A stretch of DNA of 64,000 nucleotides from Medicago truncatula. Taxonomy: Eukaryota; Streptophyta; Magnoliopsida; Fabales; Fabaceae. A program made the translations under genes and the position numbers. Location of the stretch: NCBI RefSeq assembly GCF_003473485.1, contig NC_053049.1, forward strand, positions 12,028,001 through 12,092,000. Direction: 5' to 3'. Shown one piece after another: positions 23,636-34,529 of the stretch (positions are counted from its first letter, which is position 1; every line of letters starts with the position of its first letter). The notes beneath the pieces are model-generated. The model was not told the DNA's origin. It searched no databases and saw only the letters and a list, made by a program, of their open reading frames with translations.

Positions 23636-24579
23636 GATTTCCAATGCATTGATTACTCGTATTTTTATAAATACTTGCTATTTATAGGCCTTAAAGAGTG
23701 CCCCGGGGGCACTCGTTAACATTTCCCTAAAAAAATAGTTTGTATTATTATTTATTTAAAATTTTAGCTCCACATATACCTAAAGTTTGGATCCGTCTCT
23801 GCCCACATCAACCAACAGGTGTAGTATGATGTTGTTTATAAACTACAAGTGCCCCATTAAATTTAAGTTGGAGGTAACCTAGGTTAACATATTTCTTGTC
23901 AACCTATGAACAACTTCAATCTTTTTTGTCTAAATTTATGTCTTTTAGTTTCCATAGTGTTTTAATGCAAGATTATTTTCTTAATTTAATATTATTATAT
24001 TTGTAATCATATAGAAAAATTCTTCAACTTTTAATGTGCTGCCTAAGTTTTATGTATTTATCATGTCTCTTGTTAACATTCTGTTGTTGCCTAAGTTTTG
24101 GTCATTCGCGGGTTTGCTTGAGATATTGTTAAATTTATCAGTCCTATTGTAAACTTTCGATTAGTTTTTTTTTTCTTTTTCGATTAGGTTTAGTAGCCAT
24201 AAAAGTGGAGCTTTGGAGTTAATAGGAATCATTGGTGTGGCAAGTTGATAGTCTCAAATACATTATATTAGCCTGCAAAATTCTGCAGAATTCGGGTTGG
24301 ATATCTGCATTGGCGAACGGCTTGGGGCAATGGCCATGTTGCCGATGGAAGGGTTTCATAGTCCATAAAATCGTACAATACATATTATATGAATCAAACT
24401 AACTAGTGCTGTAAGGAAATTGTTTAAGGAATTAAGAAAAAATGAAAATTTGTCTTGGAGATACAAGTCAAACATCAATCAAAGTATTAAATACATCATT
24501 TTCTCTACAAAAACTACCAATTTGGATTACGTAAACACTACCCTAAGGACACTTGTGAACATTCTCTAAATAATATTAA

Positions 24580-27500
24580 TCAAAATGAAGCGATTCCGTT
24601 CTGACTATAGAAAAGGCCAGATGGACTACCTTTGGGAAGTAGTGCTAACCTAACAGGATTTGTAGCTCCTTCTTCAACTGTCAATATACCAGTATTAGTA
24701 GTCATATCAGTCTTAACATAACCAGGGCAAACACAATTGATGCAGAAATTCGGATATTTCTTTGCAAGAATTATTGTATAGGCATTCATAGAAGCTTTAG
24801 CAACAGTATAGGCAGCTGCAAACCTAGGCCAACCTTTACTTTCTAAGGAACCTTCTTCAAAATCTTTGATAAACTCCTCTAACACTTCATCTATTCTTTC
24901 TTCTGTAAGGTTTTCAACATCACTGAAGACTCCTTTAGCCCATTCATTTGATACTAACTGATATGACATCAATATCAATGATAATGCGAATTTGGTCAAA
25001 GGAAATTGAGTACAAACGTAAACTAAATACAAGCAAGCTTAGAAAATTTAAAAAATTACAAGTTAGGCTCAATCAAAACTTTAAAAGTAGATCATAAATG
25101 TACTTATTAGCTTACCTCTATCTTGCCCAAAAATGATGATACATTGACTACTCTTGGTGAATCAGATAATTGAAGGAGGGGAAGAAGGTATTCAAATGCT
25201 CTTTTTGCCCCATAATAATTTATTTGAATGCATTCTTTAGCTGACTCATATGTTTGTGTTACTGCCCTTCTCAATTCTTCATCAGGTAGTGCCTGCAAGA
25301 TGAGAACAACTCAAAAATCAAAACCCTTCTAGATACTCTTAAGACCAATAAAAATATCCCCGTCCTAAAAACAAGACTATTCAATATAATAAACATATAA
25401 AAACTTCCATTTTCAAATTTCAGAAGACATATAGACTAGTACTTCTCATATATCATGTCATTTTTATGTAGCGAGGTGGTTTATTCATAGGAAAGGGAGA
25501 AAACCAATGCTTTTACTTTGGCTTTGTGGGTTACAATGAATATATCATGACATTGTTGTTAAAAAAGATATAAAAAAATATCATGACATTTATCTTGTGG
25601 AATGATGGTAAGGTGGCTACAAAACCGTTGGATATCCACTTGCAGTCAGATCCAACGGTTTTGAAACTATTGCATCAGTTCAACCACTTGCATTGGTGCC
25701 GCCACTATAGAGAATCCATACTCCACCCATAAACATATCATCGTGGCTGCAAGACCAAATAAATTAAAACACCCAATATATTTCATGATACTAAAGATTC
25801 TCTTTCAGAATTAGGTTGACGTTGAACATTGTTTATAAGAATGTCATAGTACTACATATATATGACCAGAAACAATAAGAATCTTCATTGTACTATTGTT
25901 AGTTATCAAGGGAAATAATGCTTAATGGGAAATATTGAAATTTAGTGTTTTGGTTGGTAAAAAATCTTAACACAATTTCTAGTACATATGCATGATGGAA
26001 GTTCAAATTGATAAAAAAAAAAAAAAAAAGTAGCAAATCGATCAACATCGATTCAGTGTAGACGCAATCAACTTTAAAACTTTTATTACACAATATAGGT
26101 AAGTTTCAAATTCGTATATACTAACCCCACTCGTCATGATTGCAGAAGTGAATAAATCACGGTCTTTAACTTCAACCCCGCTAATCCCAGCATTGTTAAC
26201 CTACATGATACAATCTTTATTCAAGAAATATATACAAACAACATGTATCAACTCTAACTAAGAAACTTATAATGACTTAAAAAAAAATTATCAAGCTGGT
26301 TAAATGGAAACTAGTCTAATTAGTACTAAAATAAGTATTATCAACTCTATGAAATGCGACATTTTTTTAATTTCAAAAGAATATATTAACACCTAGAAAA
26401 AGAACACAAACAATCTTGGGATAAAAGAAGGTATTATCATGTCTCATCCTCAACACTACCATCCACATCTCTCCGAGTGAATATCAGAAAAAACTCTAAC
26501 TCAAACCTCATGAAAGAAGGTATTTTCCATCAAAGTCATGGGTGGTTTGGGAATCGGGAGAGTACCCAAGGGTGCGGGTCCCTTTACCATGCCTAAGGGA
26601 ATGAATTGCATAAATGAACTACAATAAATAAAAAAGTGGAATAGCACGATGAACTCTCTGACTTGCAATGGAACCTAAAGAAGATTGAAAAAACTATAGA
26701 ACAATATTTTAAATCATGCAAATGGAAAATTTAATGTAGCTGTATTTGTTTTTGTTAAATATAATATCAAGTGAATTTGTGTTTCACTTTAGTCTAATGT
26801 GTAGAAATTTCAAAATGTGCTATATATTTCTTCAGTTACTAGTGTATCTATTCATTAATGGGTTAAATATGTCTATACATCTCATAAATATGTCTCCACA
26901 CAAAAAAAAAAAAAAAAAAATCAATTTTTAGGTGTGTGTTCACATGGGAAAGGTTAATCATTTCCCACCATGGGAAAGTTGGATTCAATGATTAGATTAA
27001 GTGAAGAACATATTCTTAACATGTTCTCTCAACACTAGATTTTTCTTCACACTATCTTCCAACAATTTAAAAATTCTGAAAATTAATTTTCAGAAATTAA
27101 AAAAATCGAAAAAATATAAAAAAATTCAGATAAATTTTTTTTTTTTAAATTTTGTAATTCATTAATTGAATGTTAGAATTTTTTTTTTTGAAAAAAAAAT
27201 TATTTCAATAAAAATAAAATTTTGGAAACTAAGACAAGTTTTTATTTTTCTAAAAAGAATATATTTTTTAATTTCATAATAAAATAAATATCCTAAAAAA
27301 AATATTTTAAAATTGAAGTTTTTTATTTTTCTAAGAAAATAAAATTCTGGAAAATAAGGTTTTTGAAATAAAATTCTGGAATTTTTTTTTTCATTTTTTC
27401 AAAAAAAAATTCTAACATTCAATAAATGAATTACAGAATTTTAAAAAAAATTATCTGAATTTTTTTCGATTTTTTAAATTTTTAAAAATTAAATTTCAGA

Positions 27501-28367
27501 ATTTTTAAATTATTGGAAGATAGTGTGAAGAAAAATCTAGTGTTGAGAGAGCATGTTAAGAATATGTTCTTCACTTCATCTAATCATTGAATCCAACTTT
27601 CCCATGGTGGGAAATGATTAACCTTTCCCATGTGAAATGCCACCCAATTTTTAATCCTCATAATTTATAAAAATAAGATACTTCTGTAAAACTATTAGCA
27701 CACTCTTGTATATAGTGTCAAGGTCGTTGTCTAACATGCACAAAATGATCTTACACCATGCATGCGTACATACATGTCTTTTTCATCATTGGATCAAATA
27801 ATTACAATAAATTTTATTTGATTGAATGGTGGTATTTATTGATCTAACAATGGATACTAATTTTATGGTGCATGACTTGTTTCATTTATGCACCATAGAA
27901 TCCACCAATATAAAGACTAAAAAAGGTTAAAAAATTTAGATGGACTAAAATCAAAAGATTATTTTTTTCACTAAAACATATTTAACACTTGATTAAAGTT
28001 TCTTGTTACCAGAATATCAAGTTTGCCAAAATGGGATTTGACAAAATCTGCAAGAGATGCTACACTTGAAGCATCAGCAACATCTAGTTGATGAAATAAA
28101 ACAAAATCTGAAAGACCAGAAGCTTTGAGTGTTTCCAAAGCATGAAGACCTCTTTTCTCATCTCTTGCTGTCAGCACAACTTTGATTCCATCTGAAGCTA
28201 ACTGCCTTACTATCTCAAATCCAATTCCTTTGTTTGATCCTGTCACCACTGCATACCTGAGGAAGAGAGACACCAGGATAAGAAAGATCTAAAATATTAT
28301 AAAAAAACATTTTTTTGGATATGATAGAGAAAGTTTGATCATGCTACCTTTTTGTTGGTTCTCCCAT
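24580..28367 (-). CDS. SDR gene E: (+)-neomenthol dehydrogenase-like reductase (5 exons)
   Basis: Exons: 28348-28367, 28010-28256, 26126-26200, 25116-25292, 24580-24957, giving 298 residues without a stop. The N-terminus is [22 protein letters not shown], Asn139, Ser166-Ser167 and Tyr223-TVA-Lys227 are intact. Exon 2 has Asp29 (LASDGIKVV), where the other copies have Ala. Exon 5 has [13 protein letters not shown] and ends NGIASF. Exon 4 differs from that of D mainly at RAFEYLL and SSFLGKIE. Intron 2 holds a 714-bp foldback MITE and a region at about 26400-26720 that is also found in intron 2 of H. Intron 3 shares a hairpin with F and G. Function is inferred from the family only. Confidence 0.9.
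25621..25662. repeat. Conserved intronic stem, copy in gene E
   Basis: AAAACCGTTGGAT and its exact complement ATCCAACGGTTTT are separated by 16 bp. The same stem, in the same intron and followed by the same 'ttgcattggtgccgccact' wording, is found at 31907-31949 (gene F, with mismatches) and 37592-37623 (gene G). It therefore predates the duplication of E, F and G. Confidence 0.75.
26931..27644. mobile_element. MULE-type foldback MITE, 714 bp, intron 2 of gene E
   Basis: Flanked by a perfect 9-bp duplication CAATTTTTA at 26922-26930 and 27645-27653. The arms pair almost over their whole length, for example CACATGGGAAAGGTTAATCA with TGATTAACCTTTCCCATGTG, and on through ATTTTTCTTCACACTATCTTCC. 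The centre is A/T homopolymer-rich. The structure is a near-complete palindrome of about 350 bp per arm. Confidence 0.9.
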
Positions 28368-28433
28368 CTTTAGTTGGAACTTATTGGCAATGTTGCACTT
28401 GGGAAATATGAAGGTGCTGTTAAACAAAGAGAT

Positions 28434-28480
28434 ATTTTCTTTTCTTGGGAATTCCTTCCCCACACAAATTCTAATTTTGC
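28434..28480 (-). promoter_or_regulatory. Promoter block of gene E (shared with D and H)
   Basis: Minus strand: AATTTGTGTGGGGAAGGAATT, then CCAAGAAAAGAAAATATCTC, upstream of a leader ending CCAACTAAAG-ATG. Same order as in D and H. Confidence 0.5.
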
Positions 28481-28576
28481 TTCCTTTTCTTATCCTCCAT
28501 AGTCTACACGACAAGACATCATATCATTTTGATTTGGTTTTCGGATTTATCTATATCTTGTTAGATTAATTTAAAG

Positions 28577-28735
28577 GTCTTGTTAACCGGTGTCTTTGAG
28601 ACACTGGGAAAACTAAAGAATAAAGTTTTAAAGTGAAAATAATATTTTTTATGCTTTTGAGATGTTGACAGCACAAATTCCAATGCAACACTTACTACAT
28701 TTGATTAATATCAGTGCCCCGGGAGCAATGGTTAA
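28577..28735. mobile_element. Diverged copy of the GTTAACGAGTGCC MITE family
   Basis: Starts GGTCTTGTTAACCGGTG and ends near CAGTGCCCCGGGAGCAATGGTTAAG. It resembles 30716-30889 but is more eroded. No target duplication was seen. Confidence 0.4.
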
Positions 28736-28962
28736 GTAGAATATAGTCAAATAAAATTATGTAGAATTAAATAAATTTTTTATCCTTATAAATATAGTCA
28801 AATATGAGCACATACTTTTAGTCCTTGTAAAATTCAAATATGTTTAGATGTGCTTAAACCTTTAAACTTTTAATGTTTTTTACATACTTTTTTTAGAACA
28901 TTATACAAAGTTCATTTACAAAAAAATTAGTTAAAACTTTGATATTTTGGTCCAAATTTTTA

Positions 28963-29255
28963 CTCCCTCCGTCCCAAATTGTATGTCACTTTAGAAAAAA
29001 TATTTGTCCCAAATTGTATGTCACTTTAGAATACCAATGAAACATTAATGTTATTTTTCATATTATATCATTAACTATTTATTACTCTTTCTTTTTTCAA
29101 TTCTTTCATTTATTCTTTCATTTATCTTTCCCATATCATTTATTAAGGATAATTTTGTAAAACAACTCATAATATCTCTTTCCCATACAATATTAATTAC
29201 ATTTCTTAATATGTGTGAAATGTCCAAAACGTCATACAATTTGGGACGGAGGGAA
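28963..29255. mobile_element. Stowaway-type MITE, 293 bp
   Basis: CTCCCTCCGTCCCAAATTGT on the left, ACAATTTGGGACGGAGGGAA on the right, TA flanks. The 'ttgtatgtcactttaga' motif is doubled near the left end. Confidence 0.85.
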
Positions 29256-29894
29256 TATTACTTTTAATTTTGAAATTTTGGTGTTTCAAAAAATTCACAT
29301 TTAATTCATTGAATGTTAAGAATATATATATATTTTTTTTATAAAAGAGTTTCTTATAAACTTCTTAACATGTTTGTAAAAAGTCATTTAAAAATTTAGT
29401 AGTTTAAATATAATTAAACAAATTTTAATTTAAGAAGGACTAAAATTGTTTATTGAAATTTTTTATTGAGATCAAAACATGTCTCTTTTTTATTATGAGT
29501 ACTAAAAACAAAATTCGCTATATTTATTTGGATTAAAAACTTATTTAACCTTATTATATAATTTGCTTAAAGTCAAGGCAGACCTCAATGCTCAACGAAC
29601 ACTAATAAAAATACTTACAAATCCTTACGCTGACAATGAGAGTTGAACTCACATACTTGTAGAGTATGAATCAACTCCTTATCAACTGAGTTAACTTTAT
29701 TGACAAGAAATTAAAAACATCAATTGATATCAAGTTGAACTTTTAAAATTTTGGTATATCAAATAACTTATACTCCCGTCATAGTAAAATAACTGAGTTT
29801 ATTTTTCATATTACACATATTAAGAAAATATATATAAGTGAAAAAGAGAGATGATTTTGAATGCATTGTCCAATATTGGTGCATTCGTTATCTA
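29256..29894. other. Spacer upstream of gene E, nothing recognised
   Basis: AT-rich sequence without a supported gene. A tRNA-like 'gttgaactcac ... tcaactgagttaac' stretch at about 29640-29695 could be a very old SINE piece in minus orientation. Confidence 0.35.
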
Positions 29895-30650
29895 TCATTG
29901 TCAAGTGTTGCTAAAAGTTTGTTATTTGTTTGGAGGTTTCAAATCAATAAGATTCCGACTAAAGATTACTTGGCATGAAGAAGAAGAAGAATACTGAATT
30001 CTAACGTTTTGTTATTTCCATGTGGTTGTGGTAAAGAGTCGAATAATCATCACTTATTCTTTAATTCCGATTTTTTTTGGTCAAATTTGGTATAGTCTTT
30101 TTAATTGTGTTCACTCAAAAAATATCTATTTGCTTGCTCTCCAATATTGTTGTCCTCATTTGTTTAACAATGATGTCCAATTTTGTTTTCAAGTGATTTA
30201 GATGGCTTGTATTTGGATTATATGGAAAGAGGAAAATTTTATTGTTGTTATTAATGTTTTGTCTTGCTTTTTCGTTTATGACTTTTTGTATTATATTCTT
30301 TTGCCACATCTTGTGCTTGATTTGCGTGACTGTCCACATTAATTCGAGAGTGTTATGGATGCAGTTGGGTCTTTCCTCGTGTGCTGGCCTTCCTTGTCTC
30401 AAATGACTTTTATAACTAACTTTGATATATATGCTTCAACAGATTGTTGAGTTGTTAGATCAAGATTGGATAGTTCGTCAGTGTACCTACTTCTTGGCCA
30501 ATGCGGATTCACATACAACAGATGCCTTTTGTTGTAGGTTCGGGGTTAAGATCCTTGCTCCATTTGGATTCTTTAGGAGCTCCGGCCTGAGATTTTGCTT
30601 TATTTTTTTCCTTTCTTTCTGTTGTTTTGGTGGGCGTCGGCCTTAATTTC
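29895..30650 (+). pseudogene. LINE (L1-type) 3' fragment: zf-RVT and C-terminal region
   Basis: Broken frames read VWRFQINKIPTKDYLA, then CGCGKESNNHHLFF (Cys-x-Cys and His-His of the zf-RVT region that follows plant LINE reverse transcriptases), then MACIWIIWKE. They run into a 3' tail with 'gtaggttcggggttaagatcc' and 'ggtgggcgtcggccttaattt' before an A-rich end at about 30650. The many stops show it is a 5'-truncated dead insertion. The adjacent open frame at 30422 is its 3' untranslated region. Confidence 0.75.
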
Positions 30651-30715
30651 AACAAAAAAGACGGTCGTGATTAACAAGCAATGAAGTTTATTTATAATCC
30701 ATAAAACCGTATGAT

Positions 30716-30889
30716 GAGTCTTGTTAACGAGTATCCTCGGGGCACTCTTTAAGTATACTAAATTAAGTAATTATTCTTTAAAAATGTAAAAGTTTTCAAT
30801 TTCCAATGCACTGATTACACAAATTTTTATAAAAAGTTACTATTTAAGATCCTTAACCAGTGCCCCGTGGACACTAGTTAACATTTCCC
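30716..30889. mobile_element. Uninterrupted copy of the GTTAACGAGTGCC MITE family, 174 bp
   Basis: Left end GAGTCTTGTTAACGAGTATCC, right end reversed GGGAAATGTTAACTAGTGTCC. It serves as the empty-state reference for the nested copy at 22280-23727. It sits in the 3' flank of gene F and is absent from the otherwise similar flank of gene E (about 24360-24575), so it arrived after those two copies separated. Confidence 0.7.
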
Positions 30890-31095
30890 TATAAATAACA
30901 TGAATAGTTCACGCCAACAAGCTTTCTAATGACATTGTTTACGGAATTCAAAAAAATAAAAAAAAATGTCTTGGAAAAATAAGTCAAACATTTGATCGAG
31001 TATTAAACCGATCACTTTCTATACTAAAGTTCCCTATTTATATTGCTTAAACATTGTCGTAAGGATACTTATTAGCATTCTCCATATAAAATCAA

Positions 31096-34000
31096 TCAAA
31101 ATGGATAGACTTCATTCCGGATATAGTAAACGCCGGATGGACTACCATTGGGAAGCAGTGCTAACCTAACAGGATGAGCAGCACCTTCTTCCACTGTGAA
31201 GAAACCGGTATTAGCAGTTATATCGGTTTTGACATAACCAGGGCAAACACAATTGATGCAGAAGTTAGGATACTTCTTTGCAGTAATTCTTGTGTAAGCA
31301 TTCATAGAAGCTTTAGCAACAGTATAGGCAGCCAAATATCTAGGCCAACCTTTTCTTTCTAAGGACCCTTCTTCAAAATCTTTGATAAACTCCTTTATCA
31401 CTTCATCTATTCTCTCTTCTGTAAGATTTTCAACATCACTGAAGACTCCTTTAGCCCATTCATTCGATACAAACTAATTTGACATCGATAATCAATATTA
31501 GAGATAACGAAAATTTAGTTCAAAGGAGATTGAGTAAAAAACATAGCAAAAAGTATACTATAAAAGTTCAATATATAGTTAAGAACATCAATATATAGCA
31601 AAAAGTACCTCTATCTTGCCCAATCCTGATGATACATTGACTACTTTTGGTGAATCAGATAATTGAAGGAGGGGAAGAAGGTATTCAAATGTTCTTTTAG
31701 CTCCATAATAATTTATTTCTATGCATTCTTTAGCTGACTCAAATGTATATGTCATTGTCCTTCTCAATTCCTCATCAGATTGTGCCTGCAAGTTAAGAAC
31801 ATCGATGTTGTTATTTTCGGATTTGTCATTTGAGGGTTAATCCAATGGAATGTATCATGACATTTTTATTTTTTTAATAGAAACGAAAAGGATCTAAGTC
31901 CTCTACAAAACCGTTAGATTCCCCCACTTGAACTCGGATCCAACGGTTCTGCAATCGTTGCACTGGTGCAACCACTGCATGGGTGCTGCCTCTACAAAGA
32001 ATTCATACCCAAACAATAAATATATCGCCTTAGGCTGCAAGACCGGAGAAATTAGGATAGGAGGATATTAACAAAATCCCAACACATTAATCAATTCCAT
32101 GATACTAAAGAGTACTAATAAAATAGTGCCAGATCTTCAATATTAGGTTGTCATTGAACATTTTTTATCAGAATGCCATAATACTACTCAAAGATATGAT
32201 CAGAATCAATAAAAACCTTCATTGTGTTACATCTAGTAAAATGATGCTTAATGGGAAATATTGAAATTTGGTCAAAGTTCTTAATATAATGTCCAGTACA
32301 TATGCATGATGGATGCTTAAATTGATCAAGAAATGAATGAAATTGAGGATCCATTCAGTGCAGGGTTGCATCAAGTTTCAATATTTTTCTGCATCTACAA
32401 TTGACTAGATTCATAACATGTGTTGGTATATACTAACCCCGTTCGTAATGAGTACTTGACTGTATAAATCACTGTCTTTAATTTCAATTCCGTTAATCCC
32501 AGCATTGTTAACCTACAAAATACAATCTTTGTTAGACGAATTATATACAAAAAACAAATTCATTCAATGAAAATTCCATAAGGATTATAAACTGATCGAA
32601 ACAAAAGTGTTTGGATAATCTCCAACCCCTCAACGGAAAAAACAATTAGTAAAGCCTGACAAGATATGAGAATCACTAAACAAAGAGAAACTAGGTTAGC
32701 AAGGTCTTCTGTCCACGGTCCATGACAACAAAATGTGAGAATCCACAGTTAACTACCGTTGTATACTCGTTTCGACTAAAAAAATTCTCAGTAATGTCAA
32801 AATTAATCTCCTGTTCATATCAAACTGACTACTTTTTATCTGGACCGTCGAAGGTGAGGAGGTGGTGAGTAACACGAGTCAAACTCCAATGGATAGGGGG
32901 AATAAACCTCCACACACGAGGAGAGGGAGTCCGGAAAACGGGAGGAAAATGGCCCAAATAGGGCACGCCAGCCGATTAGGAATAGTATCTTGATTTCAGC
33001 ATTTCAATCTCTATTCCCTAATTTTTTGCCATTTTAATGTTTCAGCATTTCATTTAGTAAAAATAACATTCATCTAATGTATGTTTTCGGTGTCTGTAAG
33101 AATACAAATAGAGAAACAAGTACAAAATATCATGTTTGTAAAAATAACATGCTTAATTGTATCTTGGTTTTTTAAAACAAGTACAAAATAGGACAAGTAG
33201 AGCATTAATTATTAAATTTTAACCCTTACCAGAATATCAAGTTTGCCAAATTGAGATTTGATAAAATCTGCAAGAGAGGCTACACTTGCAGCATCAGCCA
33301 CATCTAGTTGATGAAATACAACAAAATCAGATAAACCAGATGCTTTGAGTGTTTCCAAAGCATGAAGACCTCTTTTCTCATCTCTTGCTGTAAGCACCAC
33401 TTTGATTCCAGCTGAAGCTAATTGCCTTACTATCTCTAATCCAATTCCTTTGTTCGATCCAGTCACCACTGCATACCTGAGAAAGAGGAAGAACACACAA
33501 GGATTAGAATATCAATAAGACTCAAAAACATGGTTGGATATGTCAACATCTTCTTATTGCGAGGGTCAGGTAACTCAACTGGTTTGAGCTAAGAGTTACA
33601 GGAATTGGAGGTCCCAGATTCAAACTCGAGCGAAGTAGGAAAATATTAATCTAACAATTAATTATTAATATTGGTTGTTTCAAAAAAATATCTTCTTATT
33701 AACATTGATCCTTTGGTTTGGCCTCACCATATCCATCAACCTCAACACCATGAATATACATAAACTTGAAGAAGTCACACCAAATACAAGAAACCATCAA
33801 TTTAGTCTCTATAGTATTTGACATTCCATCAACTCAATCCTAAAGTATATGAAAATCTGTTAATTTAGTCTCTAATATCTTAATAACATGAATTAAATTG
33901 ATGGATTTTATATAATTTATCAACTTTTTAATTATATATATATATAGTTTGAAACTAGATTGGAGTTGAAGTTATAGTTTAGTAGTAAATTGATGGCTTA

Positions 34001-34211
34001 TTCCACAAAATATATCAATCCAACAATGAACAAAACAAATCAGATATAAGTAATATTCAGAGTAAATAAAATCATAAAAAAAAACAAATATATATCAACT
34101 TTGAGTAATAACAAGGAAGATTTTCCTGATCAGGAAAGGTGTGGGGTCAACGGATACAAAAGAGGAAAGAAACATAGTACATAGTACTTACCTTTCTCTA
34201 TGTTCTCCCAT
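31096..34211 (-). CDS. SDR gene F: (+)-neomenthol dehydrogenase-like reductase (5 exons)
   Basis: Exons: 34192-34211, 33230-33476, 32438-32512, 31609-31785, 31096-31473, giving 298 residues in frame, MGEHRER at the start. [15 protein letters not shown], Asn139, Ser166-Ser167 and Tyr223-TVA-Lys227 are present. The exon 2 protein differs from that of gene B at only four of 82 whole residues, although the two belong to different groups by exons 4-5. Exon 4 is the most altered of the D-H group: [25 protein letters not shown], with Glu before Ile-Asn and TMTYT in place of AVTQT. The C-terminus is RNEVYPF. The donor of intron 4 is GTACTT, weaker than in the sister genes. The family function applies; substrate unknown. 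Confidence 0.89.
31907..31949. repeat. Conserved intronic stem, copy in gene F
   Basis: AAAACCGTTAGAT with ATCCAACGGTTCT; two changes relative to the perfect stem in gene E. Confidence 0.65.
33559..33689 (+). mobile_element. tRNA-derived SINE, 131 bp, intron 1 of gene F
   Basis: Perfect 11-bp target duplication ATCTTCTTATT at 33548-33558 and 33690-33700. The body has an A-box-like AACTCAACTGGTTTGAG, a B-box-like AGATTCAAACTC and a short A-tail. It matches the SINE at about 50333-50460 in a NAD-ME2 intron. Confidence 0.85.
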
Positions 34212-34260
34212 CTTTAGTTGTACTTTGGAAATTTGATTAAAGAGATATTTTTTTGTTCTA

Positions 34261-34310
34261 TTTTGTTACTAATGTTGTCTTTGTGATAGCTTAATGAAGA
34301 TGAAGATGTG
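34261..34310 (-). promoter_or_regulatory. Upstream block of gene F (shared with G)
   Basis: The words 'actaatgttgt', 'ctttgtga' and 'tgaagatgaagat' occur here and at 40277-40339 before gene G, in the same order. The blocks of D/E/H are not found. F and G therefore have a different upstream region from the other D-H copies. Confidence 0.45.
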
Positions 34311-34427
34311 TCGGTAATTGACTAATTGAGAGCAACAACACACACGTGGATAAATAAAATGATGGTGTCATGAGATAGGGAAAATTCTATAAGTTAAATT
34401 CAAATTTACGTTAAGGTTACTGAGTGT

Positions 34428-34529
34428 AAAATATTCGATATCATATGTATAGTTGGAATATCTATGATTATAAAAATGAAAATATTCGATATCATGTGTA
34501 TAGTTGGAATATCTATGATTATAAAAATG
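34428..34529. repeat. Perfectly spaced 51-bp tandem duplication
   Basis: Two 51-bp units, each starting AAAATATTCGATATCAT, differ at one position (atatgta / atgtgta). Located about 220 bp upstream of the start of gene F. Confidence 0.85.

Larger units (their letters stand above)
22280..23727. mobile_element. MITE (GTTAACGAGTGCC family), interrupted by two insertions
   Basis: Ends GGGTCTTGTTAATGAGTGCC and, reversed, GGGAAATGTTAACGAGTGCC, flanked by TAAAAAAA(A). The original element is short: its left part stops at 22350 and it resumes after 22612 and again after 23635. The same order of words, without the insertions, occurs at 30716-30889, which proves the interruption. Confidence 0.75.
21976..23801. 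mobile_element. hAT element, host of a nested insertion series
   Basis: Termini TAGGGGCGGATCC and, reversed, CAGAGACGGATCC, flanked by a perfect 8-bp duplication CCCACATC at 21968-21975 and 23802-23809. It retains a decayed hAT transposase C-terminus (22072-22250). About 1.45 kb of its 1826 bp is a later insertion (22280-23727). Removing that leaves a deletion derivative of roughly 0.38 kb. Confidence 0.82.
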
